A DNA stretch of 64,000 bases from Alphaproteobacteria bacterium (GCA_018222605.1 JAAEZZ010000005.1:124001-188000), one strand, 5' to 3'; numbered from the stretch's first letter, positions 17,325 to 27,158 are shown. Notes: generated by a model from the letters alone, not told the origin. Translations and numbers: made by a program.

Positions 17325-17786
17325 TCATTTCCCCATGCCCACTTCCCGCTCATAGCGATAGGTCAGCTCCACGATGGCTACTGTCAGCGCGTGGCCGGCG
17401 AAGCCTACGGTCCACCAGATGGTTGGCCACAGCATCACATAATGGTCGCCGCCTATGCCCAGGCTGATGCTGGCGAACAGCAGCATGCCGAACAGATAGC
17501 TGCCCAGATGGATGAAGAAGGCCAGCCGCATGCCAGCGGTCACCTTGGCCTGTTTCTGGCGCACCAGCGCTTCGGCCTCTGTCTTCGCGTCGAGTGTCAG
17601 CGCCATGACGTCGACATTGAACGCTGCCGCCAGCGCCTTCAGGGACTCGCCGGAGGCCTTGTCGCCGCGTTCGATGCGCTGCACCGTTCTCAGGCCAATC
17701 CCGGCGAGGTCCGCAAGGTGTTCCTGCGACCAGTGGCGCTCTTCTCTCCAGCGTTTGATCTTGTTGGCGTCGGCCTGAAATTGCAT
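17325..17786 (-). CDS. XRE-type HTH protein with 2TM domain
   Basis: The product has 153 residues. Residues about 5-60 form an XRE helix-turn-helix (KIKRWREERHWSQEHLADLA then GLRTVQRIERGDKASGESL). After a short linker, residues about 85-150 contain two hydrophobic helices with LGSYLFGMLLFASISL and ending YRYEREVGMGK, a match to the 2TM domain. This would be a membrane-anchored DNA-binding protein; its target is unknown. I chose ATG 17786 because GGAG lies upstream with a short spacer and an upstream start at 17870 adds no domain. It lies in reverse between the GntR gene and a GIY-YIG gene. Confidence 0.85.
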   Translation of the reverse strand: MQFQADANKIKRWREERHWSQEHLADLAGIGLRTVQRIERGDKASGESLKALAAAFNVDVMALTLDAKTEAEALVRQKQAKVTAGMRLAFFIHLGSYLFGMLLFASISLGIGGDHYVMLWPTIWWTVGFAGHALTVAIVELTYRYEREVGMGK

Positions 17787-17947
17787 CTGTCTTGTCTCCA
17801 GCGCGGGGTGAAACTTACCCCATCCAGACAGCGGAAAAACCCCTGACTGGCCACGCCATGTATGCGCCACGTGCCCGCCAGCACCACGCCGCGAGCCTGC
17901 CAGTTGCCTGAAATATCACGAAAACCGCGTTTGCAGGAGTCGGCAGC

Positions 17948-18370
17948 CTAACCAAAGAACGGGATGCGGAACCAGCGCTTGATCTTCCACCAGCGGCGCA
18001 GGCGAGGATTGTTCGGGCCGTCATGGGTGCCGCGCGGGATCAGGATGTCATTCATGCGCGGCTGATAGTTGCGGATCAGATCCTCTTCGACGCGTGCCCG
18101 GTCTCCAGGCTTCTTGATGACCAGCACGTGCCGCTCGGTCGCGCCGCGCTTCCACCAGGCTTCCCACCAGCGTTCATGCCCGATCAGCCGCGATTTGAAG
18201 TTCGTCGCCTTGCCGATATAGAGCGGGAACAGGAAGAACACGAAACGGCGCCGCACGAACACATAGATGCCGCCGCCATCGGGCAGGCCGTTCTTTGTCA
18301 GCGTGATCTTGAATCGGTACGGCCGCCCGGATTCCCCCCACCAGGTATGCCAGCCAAAAAGAATCCACAT
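17948..18370 (-). CDS. GIY-YIG domain protein
   Basis: The product has 140 residues. GGIYVF is followed after a short gap by LYIGKA, the two strands that name the GIY-YIG nuclease fold, then the conserved Arg in FKSRLIGHERW and the metal-binding Glu in ARVEEDLIRNYQPRMN. The key residues are present, so a nuclease activity is possible. Such stand-alone proteins in bacteria include UvrC-like, SLX1-like and homing-type members, and I cannot choose among them. It has no selfish-element context. A CtrA-type box lies 42-56 bp upstream of the start (18412-18426). Confidence 0.85.
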   Translation of the reverse strand: MWILFGWHTWWGESGRPYRFKITLTKNGLPDGGGIYVFVRRRFVFFLFPLYIGKATNFKSRLIGHERWWEAWWKRGATERHVLVIKKPGDRARVEEDLIRNYQPRMNDILIPRGTHDGPNNPRLRRWWKIKRWFRIPFFG

Positions 18371-18411
18371 CGCGTGTCCCTCCAGATATGCGGGAAGCTC
18401 TACCGCCTTGG

Positions 18412-18426
18412 TTAATCAGGGGTTAA
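18412..18426. promoter_or_regulatory. CtrA-type box TTAA-N7-TTAA
   Basis: TTAA-TCAGGGG-TTAA, an exact match to the CtrA full-site spacing, between rnhB and the GIY-YIG gene and upstream of the latter. By base composition an exact 8-base match should occur less than once in a window this size by chance. Confidence 0.55.
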
Positions 18427-18502
18427 AATGTGGCTGTTTCCGGGCCTTGCTTGGGTCAATTCCTTACAAGTTTGCCCAATTTGTTAAGCCCGGCTGGCGC
18501 GC

Positions 18503-19087
18503 TTAGGCGTTTTGCAGGGCGCGTTTGACCGGCGCAAAACTCATCCGGTGATGCGGGCAGGGGCCGTGCAGGGTCAGCGCTGCGGCATGGGCCGCCGTGC
18601 CATAGCCCTTGTGTCCGGCAAAGCCATAGGCCGGGAAGGCGGTGTCCATCTCGCGCATCAGGGCGTCCCGCGCCGTCTTCGCCAGAATCGAGGCCGCAGA
18701 GATCGCAGGCTCCGTCAGATCGCCCTTCACGATCGCCGTTGCCGGGCAGGGCAGGGCCTTCGGCAGGGCATTGCCATCGATCAGGATCTCTTCCGGCGCA
18801 AGGCCAAGGCCCTCAATCGCGCGGACCATCGCCAGGAAAGTCGCCTCGCGAATGTTCAGCCGGTCGATCTCTTCCGGGCTGGCATGGGCGACACACCAGG
18901 CCGCCGCCCGCTCGCGGATGATCGGGGCCAGCGCTTCGCGGCGTTTCTCGGTCAGCTTCTTCGAATCGGTCAGGCCCTCGATCGGCCGTGCCGGGTCCAG
19001 GATCACCGCGCCCGCCGTCACCGGTCCGGCCCAAGGGCCCCGGCCCGCCTCATCGACGCCCGCCACAAGAAGAAGACTGCCATTCAT
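18503..19087 (-). CDS. rnhB: Ribonuclease HII
   Basis: The product has 194 residues. [13 protein letters not shown] near residue 10 holds the first two acidic catalytic residues. Further motifs are [17 protein letters not shown] (third Asp) and [11 protein letters not shown] (fourth Asp), with HKGYGTAAH near the C-terminus. RNase HII cleaves the RNA strand in RNA:DNA hybrids and removes single ribonucleotides. The frame continues upstream; ATG 19150 is an alternative that would overlap the start codon of the divergent quinone oxidoreductase gene. I use 19087 because the family usually starts a few residues before the [11 protein letters not shown] motif. Confidence 0.94.
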   Translation of the reverse strand: MNGSLLLVAGVDEAGRGPWAGPVTAGAVILDPARPIEGLTDSKKLTEKRREALAPIIRERAAAWCVAHASPEEIDRLNIREATFLAMVRAIEGLGLAPEEILIDGNALPKALPCPATAIVKGDLTEPAISAASILAKTARDALMREMDTAFPAYGFAGHKGYGTAAHAAALTLHGPCPHHRMSFAPVKRALQNA

Positions 19088-19148
19088 CTCGCCACAGAAA
19101 CGCGAGTCGCTCTTGCGCTCCAGCGCGCTCCGCGCTTCAACTGCAGGC

Positions 19149-20120
19149 ATGACACATCCATATCGCATCCAGATGCATGAGACCGGCGGGCCGGAAGTCC
19201 TGAAGGTTGAAGAGTTTGAGCCCCGCAAGCCCGGCGCTGGCGAAGTCCTTGTCCGCCAGAGCGCCTCCGGCCTTAATTTCATCGACACCTATCACCGCAC
19301 CGGGCTGTATCCCGTGCGCCTGCCCTTTACGCCGGGCCAGGAGGGCGCAGGCATTGTGCAGGAAGTGGGCGAGGGCGTTACCCGCCTGAAGCCCGGCGAT
19401 GCGGTCGCCTATCTCGGTGCTGGCACCTATGCCAGCCACTTCACCGGCCCGGCAGAGCGTATGCTGGCCCTGCCGGCGGAAGTGCCACCGCAAGAGGCTG
19501 CTGCCGTTCTGCTGAAAGGCCTGACGGCCTGGGCCCTGCTGTTTGAGGTGCGCGCGATTCAGGCGGGCGAGACGGCGCTGGTCTGGGCTCCGGTCGGCGG
19601 CGTCGGCAGCCTGCTTGTGCCATGGGCGGCCAGCCTCGGCGCGCGAGTCATCGCCGTCACCTCGACCGATGAGAAGGCCGAGAAGGCCAGGGCGCTCGGC
19701 GCGTCAGACGTGATTGTCGGCTATGAAGGCGTCGCGCGGAAAGTGCGTGATTTGACGGATGGGCGCGGCGTGGATGTCGCCTATGACAGTGTCGGCAAGA
19801 TCAGCGCGGAAGAAAGCCTGTCCAGCCTGCGCACGGCGGGCTGGTTCGTCACCTATGGTAATGCTTCGGGGCCGGTAGACCCGATCCCGCCGGGGCGGCT
19901 CGCGCAAGGCGGATCGCTCGTCATGACGCGGCCGACTTTGTTCAGCTTCATTCAGACCCCGGAAAGCCTCGCCCGCGGCGCCAGCCTGCTCTTCAGTGCC
20001 CTGAAGGCCGGAACCATAGAAGCCGACATCGGCCAACGCTTCCCCCTCACAGACGCCGCCAAGGCTCACGAGGCCATAGAAAGCGGCACAACGACAGGCG
20101 CAACGATATTAATCCCGTAG
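19149..20120 (+). CDS. NADPH:quinone oxidoreductase (zinc-independent MDR)
   Basis: The product has 323 residues, the standard length. It begins [18 protein letters not shown], has the GroES-like domain with [16 protein letters not shown], and a Rossmann fold with [19 protein letters not shown] near residue 145. No structural or catalytic zinc Cys are present. Such enzymes reduce quinones or enones with NADPH. The frame is open upstream to 18642, but that part lies opposite rnhB and has no domain. Its start almost coincides with an alternative rnhB start, so its promoter must lie in the 5' end of rnhB. Confidence 0.93.
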   Translation: MTHPYRIQMHETGGPEVLKVEEFEPRKPGAGEVLVRQSASGLNFIDTYHRTGLYPVRLPFTPGQEGAGIVQEVGEGVTRLKPGDAVAYLGAGTYASHFTGPAERMLALPAEVPPQEAAAVLLKGLTAWALLFEVRAIQAGETALVWAPVGGVGSLLVPWAASLGARVIAVTSTDEKAEKARALGASDVIVGYEGVARKVRDLTDGRGVDVAYDSVGKISAEESLSSLRTAGWFVTYGNASGPVDPIPPGRLAQGGSLVMTRPTLFSFIQTPESLARGASLLFSALKAGTIEADIGQRFPLTDAAKAHEAIESGTTTGATILIP

Positions 20121-20126
20121 GGCGGG

Positions 20127-20918
20127 TCATGACCCGCCAATAACCCCTCTATCCACGCCCACTTTCACCACAGCACCCTCCCGTCTCCCGCCGCTGAGCA
20201 TGCGGCGGGTGAGGCGTTCGTAATGGGCGATGAAGTTCCGTACCCAGTCTTTTCGTGCCTCCGGCAAGTCGGCGAGTGTCACGCCCTGGTTCTGCGCTTC
20301 CTGCTCGGTTCGCCAGCGCAGTACGCAGTCAAAACCCGGCGCGTCGAAATGACAGAACGCATCCGCCCTGTCCCATAGCGCCGCATAGGGCCCAGCCAGC
20401 TGTTCCTCCTGCCAGCGCCGCCAGGCGAGCGCGCCCGGCGCAGCCTCCACCGCGTTTAGCGGAGGCGTCTCCAGAGAGGCAAAATCCGCCAGCACGCCCA
20501 TCATCCAGCCTTCAACGAGGATCGCATCCGGCCGCGCGGGCAGGGCGCGCCACTCTTCTGTAGGCAGACGGTCATCCCGCCGCTTGTCGAACACCGGCAC
20601 AGGCACACCCCCACTGCCATGCCGCAGGGCGTCCAGCGTTTGCCCCAGCAGCGCCACATCATGCGTACCGGGCGGGCCGCGAGTTCCACTGAGAGGGTGC
20701 ACGCTTTCCGACAATCGCGCGCGCTCGGCGCGGGTCAGATAGAAATCATCCAGACTCATGCCGGCAATCCGGTGCGGCGCGCTGTCGATCACGCGCTGCA
20801 GCGCCGTGGACTTGCCGATGCCCTGCGCGCCCGACACAAACAGGATCGGTACCGCGCCGCCCGCCTGTGGGATGGCGCGCGCCACAAAGGCGCTCAAATG
20901 GTCTGCCATAGTCCGCAT
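20127..20918 (-). CDS. P-loop kinase, D-glycerate 3-kinase (GLYK/Tda10)-like
   Basis: The product has 263 residues. The Walker A motif is SGAQGIGKST near residue 30, followed by SLDDFYLTRAERARL, RGPPGTHD and VPVFDKRRDDRLP, a set of motifs shared by plant glycerate kinase and yeast Tda10 proteins. Glycerate 3-kinase phosphorylates D-glycerate to 3-phosphoglycerate. Bacterial members are mostly annotated from homology, so the substrate is not proven. It is convergent with the quinone oxidoreductase gene with a 6-bp gap. No photorespiratory genes are nearby. Confidence 0.82.
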   Translation of the reverse strand: MRTMADHLSAFVARAIPQAGGAVPILFVSGAQGIGKSTALQRVIDSAPHRIAGMSLDDFYLTRAERARLSESVHPLSGTRGPPGTHDVALLGQTLDALRHGSGGVPVPVFDKRRDDRLPTEEWRALPARPDAILVEGWMMGVLADFASLETPPLNAVEAAPGALAWRRWQEEQLAGPYAALWDRADAFCHFDAPGFDCVLRWRTEQEAQNQGVTLADLPEARKDWVRNFIAHYERLTRRMLSGGRREGAVVKVGVDRGVIGGS

Positions 20919-21010
20919 TTGGGGCCTTTCAGCGGCTGCCGGGGAAAGGGCTTTCCGGCGAAGATCATAAACTTATCCTACCCCGCGCAAGTTGAGTCTA
21001 TGCTTACCTC

Positions 21011-21733
21011 ATGTTCGAGATGCACCCCGTAACGCGCCGATGGCTGGAGAAAGCCTGGCCCTTTGTGGCCGGGCTGCTCGCACAGCTGCGCGAGCGTCTG
21101 GGGGATGGCAGCGGTCTCGTTCCGTATGCGGTCTACTATGGCGCACGGCGAAAGCTGCGCATTCTGGAATCTCTGGTGCGGCGCATGATCTATCTGCGCG
21201 CCATGGAGATTGAGGTGACATGGAGCCCGCCCAAGCCTTCCGCCGGGCAGGCCGCGCGCCGCCCTCATGCTGCGCCGGTCCAGACATCGGCCACGCCGAA
21301 AGGGCCGGGCCAATTGGCGACGGCGGATACGTGGCCGCTCTATATACCTGGGCAGCGCAGCTCGATTGATTATAGCGCCCGCCCATCCATCTGGGTGTTC
21401 GGCACGCCCCGCGCGCCAGAGCCCGAAGCCCCGCAGATGCCGGAGGAGATGGAGGCAGGTGGCCTGATCCGCCGGCTCGCCCGGCTGGAAGCCTCCTGCG
21501 AAGACCCGGAAAAGGCCGCACGCCGCATGGCCTTGTGGCAGGCGCGGCGTGTTCAGGTGATACGGCAAAAGCCATGTCGCACGCATCCGCTGCGCGTCGG
21601 GCGACCGCCCGGTTATTGTCGGCGGCTAAGGCGGAAAGACCCGCTACAGGGAAAACTCTATGATGCCTGGTGTTTCTGCCATTGGGCGGACCTGGACGCC
21701 TATAAGCCGCCGCCCCGGCCTGCCAGTGGCTAG
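21011..21733 (+). CDS. Conserved hypothetical protein, basic/proline-rich
   Basis: The product has 240 residues. The N-terminal 70 residues are helical (WPFVAGLLAQLRERLG, LESLVRRMIYLRAMEIE). A proline-rich linker follows, then a C-terminal part with LIRRLARLEASCEDPEKAA and a Cys-containing end. I do not recognise a domain. Open frames also exist on the opposite strand, but this frame has the codon use of its neighbours and a plausible protein composition, so I take it as the coding one. Its downstream 236-bp region carries only a minus-strand terminator. Confidence 0.65.
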   Translation: MFEMHPVTRRWLEKAWPFVAGLLAQLRERLGDGSGLVPYAVYYGARRKLRILESLVRRMIYLRAMEIEVTWSPPKPSAGQAARRPHAAPVQTSATPKGPGQLATADTWPLYIPGQRSSIDYSARPSIWVFGTPRAPEPEAPQMPEEMEAGGLIRRLARLEASCEDPEKAARRMALWQARRVQVIRQKPCRTHPLRVGRPPGYCRRLRRKDPLQGKLYDAWCFCHWADLDAYKPPPRPASG

Positions 21734-21761
21734 GGACGCGTCGTCCTGTTTTGCGAAAATG

Positions 21762-21807
21762 AAAAACCGCCCACCCCGCCTTTTCTGATGGAGCGCGGGG
21801 CGGGCGG
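21762..21807 (-). terminator. Terminator for the M23 peptidase transcript
   Basis: A 13-position stem with one mismatch (21767-21779 with 21795-21807) is followed on the minus strand by a run of five T (A at 21762-21766). It lies about 160 bp beyond the M23 stop codon. Confidence 0.65.
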
Positions 21808-21969
21808 CGTTGGGCGGGCAAAAGCGGGAAATGCGCGCCGCCCTTCAGGCCTCTGTTTTCTTCCCTGTCGAGGTGCAGAATGCCCTCAGCCCGTGAAGAC
21901 TGAGTGAGCAAAATCGGTCAGTTTTGAAGGGGCCGGTTCAGCCGAGGCTAACCATGCCTGGGCGGGCCG

Positions 21970-22863
21970 TCAGTCCGTCACCGGCAGGTCCAGCAGCAGG
22001 GCCGGGTCAATATAGAAATCCCCGTCGCGGCTTTTGCTTTCGGGGTTCCGCCACTTCACCGCCCAGTGAAGGTGCGGCCCGGTCGTGCGGCCGGTATTGC
22101 CGGTCTTGGCCAGCAGGTCTCCGCGCTGAACCGTATTGCCGGGTGTCACGTCCACTTCGGACAAGTGCATGAAGACAGAGACCAGCCCGTGGCCGTGGTC
22201 CAGAAAAACGGTGCCACCTTCATAATAAAGGTCCGGATCGGCCAGGATCACGGTGCCCGCCGCAGGCGCGACCACCTCCGTCCCCACCGGGGCAGCCATG
22301 TCATAGCCGCGATGGACCGAGACCTTCTCGCAGGCCTCGCCCGTCACTTTGGAGACGCCGGTATATTTCCGCGTCGGGCCGAACGGCGATGAGGTCGGGG
22401 CGTCAGACGGCTTGATAAATCCGGTGCCCGCGCCCGGACCGGGATTGAAGCTGGCAAAGGCGTCCTGCTTCTTCACCCAGCTGCGACCGGCATGGGCCTT
22501 CTGCTCTTCAGAGCGGGCATCCACCTTGTCACAGTCAAAGCCGTTGATTTCGCGATACTCATCCTGGCGTTCGGCAATCTTGAGGTCGCCATAAGCGCCG
22601 CTCTCATGCGACCAGCCGATTACGCTCGGCGCATCGGTCGACAGGCCGAACTGGGCCGTGCCACTGTCATCGGTGGTGAGCTTTACGCCCGCCACAGTGA
22701 AAACGGTATCTGCGGGGCCCTGGCAAATTACCAGCCCGCCTTGGGTCAGCACGCCGCCACACTCGGGCGCAGGCATCTGGGCAGTTTCATCCTTGACCGG
22801 GGCTTCTGCCGTGGCGCAGGCTGCGCCCATGGCCGCCAGCGCAAACAGAAGGGCGTGGCGCAT
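21970..22863 (-). CDS. M23-family peptidase, exported lipoprotein
   Basis: The product has 297 residues from ATG 22863, which overlaps the DUF2093 stop by one base (TGATG). Residues 1-17 are a signal peptide with lipobox MGAAC. The C-terminal third is a LytM/M23 domain with HRGYDMAAPVGTEV (zinc His and Asp), VFMHLSEV and the HLH motif of GPHLHWAV, so the zinc site is complete. Such enzymes cut peptidoglycan cross-links in the periplasm. The middle has no recognised domain. The last stop is near a minus-strand terminator at 21762-21807. Confidence 0.92.
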   Translation of the reverse strand: MRHALLFALAAMGAACATAEAPVKDETAQMPAPECGGVLTQGGLVICQGPADTVFTVAGVKLTTDDSGTAQFGLSTDAPSVIGWSHESGAYGDLKIAERQDEYREINGFDCDKVDARSEEQKAHAGRSWVKKQDAFASFNPGPGAGTGFIKPSDAPTSSPFGPTRKYTGVSKVTGEACEKVSVHRGYDMAAPVGTEVVAPAAGTVILADPDLYYEGGTVFLDHGHGLVSVFMHLSEVDVTPGNTVQRGDLLAKTGNTGRTTGPHLHWAVKWRNPESKSRDGDFYIDPALLLDLPVTD

Positions 22864-23075
22864 CAATCCTCCGCCTGTATCATGCGGGAATTTGCAGCTT
22901 CCGCATCCCAATAGGCTTCCTGAAGGTCCACGCTCCAATAGCGCAGCGCGCGGATCGGAATTTTCCGGCCGGTCACCGCGCAGACAACATAATCGCCCGG
23001 CGTGATAACTTCGACGTCGGCATCGAGATAGCGAAGGCGCGCTTCGCCGCTTGGGGAAGAGGAACGTGTCAGCAT
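22863..23075 (-). CDS. DUF2093 domain protein
   Basis: The product has 70 residues and matches DUF2093 along its length: ARLRYLDADVEVITPGDYV, then CAVTGRKIPIRALRYWSV and QEAYWDAE. The Cys in this central motif is conserved. The function is unknown; the family is confined to alphaproteobacteria as far as I recall. It is translationally coupled to the M23 peptidase gene by a one-base overlap, and its start faces the recA promoter, so the two genes share an upstream region. Confidence 0.9.
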   Translation of the reverse strand: MLTRSSSPSGEARLRYLDADVEVITPGDYVVCAVTGRKIPIRALRYWSVDLQEAYWDAEAANSRMIQAED

Positions 23076-23127
23076 GTCTTCATCATGCCTGATCGTTTGG
23101 GCAATGAAAAGATGCTGCGAACATAAA

Positions 23128-23153
23128 GTTTCTGCTTTGTTCCGCGGAACAAA
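23128..23153 (+). promoter_or_regulatory. recA operator region: SOS-like box and 18-bp palindrome
   Basis: GTTT-N7-GTTC (23128-23142) is one mismatch from the alphaproteobacterial LexA box GTTC-N7-GTTC. The right half is inside a perfect 18-bp palindrome, TTTGTTCCGCGGAACAAA (23136-23153). The mirror arrangement GAAC-N7-GTAC follows. Confidence 0.6.
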
Positions 23154-23231
23154 TATGGTACATGCGAGTCAAGACCGGCAATCGGGGGCTTTGCCAAATC
23201 AGCCCTCATGGTAGACCTAAGGAGACGACTC

Positions 23232-24323
23232 ATGGCCAAAGCGGCGCTACAACTCGTGGACAAGGATTCAGGCGTGGATAAGCAGAAAGCTCTCGAGACA
23301 GCGCTGGGCAATATTGAACGTTCTTTCGGCAAAGGCTCGGTCATGCGCCTTGGCGACAAGAAGGTGATGGATGTTGAGGCCGTCTCAACCGGATCACTGG
23401 GGCTCGATATCGCCCTCGGCATTGGCGGACTTCCGAAAGGCCGGATCATTGAGATCTACGGCCCGGAAAGTTCTGGCAAGACAACGCTATCGCTGCACAG
23501 CGTGGCAGAGGCCCAGAAGAATGGCGGTGTGTGCGCCTTTATTGATGCAGAGCACGCGCTGGACCCGGTCTATGCCGGCAAGCTGGGCGTTGATCTGGAC
23601 GATCTCCTCGTGTCGCAGCCTGATACGGGCGAGCAGGCGCTGGAGATTGCTGACACGCTTGTGCGTTCCGGCGCGGTGGACCTTCTGGTCATCGACTCCG
23701 TGGCGGCGCTGACCCCGCGGGCCGAACTTGAAGGCGAGATGGGGGATTCCCTGCCGGGCCTGCAGGCGCGTCTGATGAGCCAGGCTCTGCGTAAGCTGAC
23801 CGGCTCGATTTCCAAGTCTAAATGTATGGTGATCTTCATCAACCAGATCCGGATGAAGATTGGCGTCATGTTCGGCAGCCCGGAGACGACGACCGGTGGT
23901 AACGCCTTGAAGTTCTATGCGTCTGTGCGTCTGGACATCCGCCGTATCGGCGCAATCAAGGATCGCGATGAGGTGATCGGCAACCAGACGCGCGTGAAAG
24001 TGGTCAAGAACAAGGTCGCCCCGCCTTTCCGGCAGGTCGAGTTCGATATCCTCTATGGTGAAGGCATTTCCAAGACAGGCGAACTGATCGATCTGGGCGT
24101 CAAGGCTGATGTCATCGAGAAATCGGGCTCCTGGTACTCCTACAATGGTGAGCGGATCGGCCAGGGCCGTGAGAAGACACGCACCTTCCTGAAGGAAAAC
24201 CCGGCGATTGCCGATGAGATCGAAGATGCCGTGCGCCGGAATGCCGGGCTTCTGGCGGATGAATTGCTGAATGCCGGCATGGAATCCGAGGAAGACGATA
24301 CGCCGGACGCTGCGGAAGCCTGA
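23232..24323 (+). CDS. recA: Recombinase RecA
   Basis: The product has 363 residues, starting [12 protein letters not shown] at ATG 23232 after AAGGAG. Walker A is [10 protein letters not shown] near residue 72; other RecA motifs are [21 protein letters not shown], the L1 loop region EGEMGD and L2 [22 protein letters not shown]. The acidic C-terminal tail ([10 protein letters not shown]) is typical. RecA forms filaments on single-stranded DNA for homologous recombination and triggers LexA cleavage. The SOS-like box at 23128 suggests damage induction. An in-frame start at 23208 is not used because it lacks a ribosome-binding site. Confidence 0.98.
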   Translation: MAKAALQLVDKDSGVDKQKALETALGNIERSFGKGSVMRLGDKKVMDVEAVSTGSLGLDIALGIGGLPKGRIIEIYGPESSGKTTLSLHSVAEAQKNGGVCAFIDAEHALDPVYAGKLGVDLDDLLVSQPDTGEQALEIADTLVRSGAVDLLVIDSVAALTPRAELEGEMGDSLPGLQARLMSQALRKLTGSISKSKCMVIFINQIRMKIGVMFGSPETTTGGNALKFYASVRLDIRRIGAIKDRDEVIGNQTRVKVVKNKVAPPFRQVEFDILYGEGISKTGELIDLGVKADVIEKSGSWYSYNGERIGQGREKTRTFLKENPAIADEIEDAVRRNAGLLADELLNAGMESEEDDTPDAAEA

Positions 24324-24398
24324 TCCCGACCAGACCTTTTTTACGCCGGGCGGCATGGGTTTGCCCGGCGTCATACCTCACTCTCTCACCTGCAAACT

Positions 24399-24440
24399 GC
24401 CCCTTTGTGGTGCCACCTCCTTGGCGTGCCGCAAAGGGGC
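24399..24440 (+). terminator. Hairpin downstream of recA, probable terminator
   Basis: Perfect 9-bp arms (24399-24407 with 24432-24440) extended inward by further pairs, followed by the weak CTTTATAT tract. An earlier hairpin at 24343-24371 (ACGCCGGGC/GCCCGGCGT) has no T-run after it. Confidence 0.55.
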
Positions 24441-24518
24441 CTTTATATCGCCATTGTAATATAGGTGCCGGGTGACTCGGTATCAGATCACTGGATTGCA
24501 AGGATTTGAGAGCTGCAC

Positions 24519-27158
24519 ATGACGAGCGTTAACGATATTCGCGAAGGCTATCTCTCCTTTTTCGAGAAAAAGGGGCACGCGCGCCAGCCTTCCGCGCCGC
24601 TCATTCCGCAGAATGACCCGACACTCCTGTTTGTAAATGCAGGTATGGTGCCCTTCAAGAATATCTTCACCGGCGCCGAAACTCCGCCAGCTCCGCGCGC
24701 CACTACGTCCCAGAAATGCGTGCGCGCCGGCGGCAAGCATAATGATCTCGACAATGTCGGCTATACGGCTCGTCACCATACATTCTTCGAAATGCTCGGC
24801 AATTTCTCTTTTGGCGATTATTTCAAGGATGAAGCGATCGCATTTGCGTGGGAGCTTTGCACCAAGGAATTCGGCCTGGACCCCGCGCGCCTTTTGGTGA
24901 CCGTCTATGCAGAGGACGATGAAGCGGCCGACATCTGGAAGAAGGTGGCGGGCTTCAATGATTCCAAGATTATACGGATCGGCACGTCCGACAATTTCTG
25001 GTCCATGGGCGATACCGGTCCCTGCGGCCCGTGCTCGGAAATCTTCTTCGACCATGGCGAAGATGTCGCCGGTGGCCCTCCCGGCAGTCCGGATGAGGAT
25101 GGCGACCGGTTTATCGAGATCTGGAATCTGGTCTTCATGCAATTCAATCAGCTGGCAGATGGCACGCGTGAAAACCTGCCCAAGCCGTCCATCGATACGG
25201 GTATGGGCCTGGAGCGGATTGCTGCCGTTCTGCAAGGCGTGCACAATAATTATGATATCGATCTGTTCCGTTCACTGATCGCTGCAGAAGAAGACCTTTA
25301 TGGCGCGAAAGCCGATGGGGACAAGCTCGCATCATTCCGCGTGATTGCGGACCACCTCCGCACAGCGGCCTTCCTGATTTCCGATGGCGTTCTGCCATCC
25401 AATGAGGGCCGTGGATATGTGCTGCGCCGCATTATGCGCCGCGCCATGCGTCATGGTCATCTTCTTGGTGCGCGCGAGCCGCTGATGTACAAGCTGACCC
25501 CCGCGCTGATCGGGGAGATGGGTAAGGCCTATCCGGAACTTGGCCGCGCGAAGGCTGCCATCGAATCCGCTCTTGAACAGGAAGAGGCCCGGTTCCAGCG
25601 CACACTTGGCAATGGACTGTCCCTGCTGGACAAGGAAACGGAAAACATGTCCGCCGGAGACTCCCTGCCGGGGCAGGTCGCCTTCAAACTGTCAGACACT
25701 TACGGCTTCCCGCTGGATTTGACGCAGGACATTCTGCGCAGTCGTGACATGACGGTCGATGTGGAGGGCTTTGAGGCTGCGTTGGAGGAGCAGCGCGCCG
25801 GCAGCCGTGTTGGCGGTTTCTCCTCAGGAGATCAGGCAACAGAAGAAATCTGGTTCCGCGTGCGGGATGAGGCTGGCCGGACAAATTTCGGCGGCTATTC
25901 CGGAACGGAAGGCAAAGGCAAGCTGGTCGCCATCGCGGTTGGTGGCAAGCTGACGGACACGCTTCAGGCCGGCGCCGCAGAGCTCGTCTTCAATGAAACG
26001 CCTTTCTATGCTGAATCCGGTGGTCAGTCTGCTGACCATGGCGAGATCGTGTTTGATGGCGGCGCACGCTTTATCGTGCGTGACGTGCAAAAAAGGGCAG
26101 GCGATCTACATGTGCATATCGGGGAGCTCGTCTCCGGTGAGGTAAAGGTTGGCGAAACGGCCTCGCTTCATGTCGATGGTGAGCGCCGCAAGGCCATTAT
26201 GGCCAATCACTCCGCTACGCATTTGATGCATGCTGCGCTACGCAAGGTTCTGGGTGAGCATGTCACGCAGAAAGGCTCTCTCGTTGAGGCTGACCGTTTC
26301 CGCTTTGACTTCTCCCACAATGGTCCACTCACTGCGGCCGAAATTGAGGCTGTGGAAGATGAGGTCAATGCTCAGATCCGTGCAAACCTCGAGACGGGCA
26401 TTCAGGTGACTACCCCGGAAAAGGCCATCGAGGCGGGTGCGCTGGCGCTGTTTGGCGAGAAGTATGGCGATGAAGTCCGTGTGCTGTCCATGGGGACAGG
26501 CGATGATAAACGCTATTCGGTGGAGCTTTGCGGCGGCACGCATGTCGAGCGTTCGGGCGACATCGCCGTCTTTGTCATCACGTCCGAAAGCGGCGTGTCC
26601 GCTGGCGTGCGTCGGATCGAGGCGGCGACAGGTGCTGAGGCGCTGGCATATCTGAAAGGCCGCGCGCAGATCGCAGCTGATCTGGCCGAGCAGATGAAAG
26701 TTCCGCTCAAGGATGTTCCGCGCCGTGTCGCGGCTCTGGGTGATGAGCGTCGTAGCCTGGAGAAGGAGCTGGCCGAAGCCAAGCGCAAGCTGGCCATGGG
26801 CGGTGGGGGCTCTGCGCCTGCTGGTCCGGAAGAAATCAATGGTATCAAGCTTCTGGCCCGTGTGGCTGAAGGTGTTGGCGGCAAGGAGCTGCGCACTCTG
26901 GTCGATGAGGCCAAGGCGCAGATTGGCTCCGGCATCGTGGCCTTTGTTGGCGTGGCTGATGGCAAGGCAGGCGCGGCCGTGGGTGTGACAAAGGATCTGA
27001 CCGACAGATTTTCCGCTGTGGATCTGGTCAAGGCGGCTAGCGAGGCGCTGGGCGGTAAGGGCGGCGGAGGCCGTCCGGATATGGCTCAGGCGGGTGGTCC
27101 CGATACGGACAAGGCCGAAGAAGCTCTGGAGGCTGTCCGGGATCTGATCAAAGGGTAA
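24519..27158 (+). CDS. alaS: Alanyl-tRNA synthetase
   Basis: The product has 879 residues. The class II catalytic core is N-terminal ([38 protein letters not shown]). The editing domain has [16 protein letters not shown] and [10 protein letters not shown] with the zinc-binding His and Cys, near residues 567-671. A Gly-rich C-Ala domain closes the protein (RPDMAQAGG). The enzyme charges tRNA-Ala and hydrolyses mischarged Ser/Gly. The spacing from recA and the large hairpin upstream suggest independent transcription. Confidence 0.98.
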   Translation: MTSVNDIREGYLSFFEKKGHARQPSAPLIPQNDPTLLFVNAGMVPFKNIFTGAETPPAPRATTSQKCVRAGGKHNDLDNVGYTARHHTFFEMLGNFSFGDYFKDEAIAFAWELCTKEFGLDPARLLVTVYAEDDEAADIWKKVAGFNDSKIIRIGTSDNFWSMGDTGPCGPCSEIFFDHGEDVAGGPPGSPDEDGDRFIEIWNLVFMQFNQLADGTRENLPKPSIDTGMGLERIAAVLQGVHNNYDIDLFRSLIAAEEDLYGAKADGDKLASFRVIADHLRTAAFLISDGVLPSNEGRGYVLRRIMRRAMRHGHLLGAREPLMYKLTPALIGEMGKAYPELGRAKAAIESALEQEEARFQRTLGNGLSLLDKETENMSAGDSLPGQVAFKLSDTYGFPLDLTQDILRSRDMTVDVEGFEAALEEQRAGSRVGGFSSGDQATEEIWFRVRDEAGRTNFGGYSGTEGKGKLVAIAVGGKLTDTLQAGAAELVFNETPFYAESGGQSADHGEIVFDGGARFIVRDVQKRAGDLHVHIGELVSGEVKVGETASLHVDGERRKAIMANHSATHLMHAALRKVLGEHVTQKGSLVEADRFRFDFSHNGPLTAAEIEAVEDEVNAQIRANLETGIQVTTPEKAIEAGALALFGEKYGDEVRVLSMGTGDDKRYSVELCGGTHVERSGDIAVFVITSESGVSAGVRRIEAATGAEALAYLKGRAQIAADLAEQMKVPLKDVPRRVAALGDERRSLEKELAEAKRKLAMGGGGSAPAGPEEINGIKLLARVAEGVGGKELRTLVDEAKAQIGSGIVAFVGVADGKAGAAVGVTKDLTDRFSAVDLVKAASEALGGKGGGGRPDMAQAGGPDTDKAEEALEAVRDLIKG

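Noticed and set aside
21009-21911. Minus-strand frame opposite the 240-residue hypothetical gene
   Set aside because: Composition is rich in Arg, Pro and Ala without structure, and the plus-strand frame has better codon character.
24343-24371. Hairpin ACGCCGGGC/GCCCGGCGT directly after recA as a terminator
   Set aside because: The stem is good, but the T-run is before it rather than after it on the plus strand; the hairpin at 24399-24440 is more likely.
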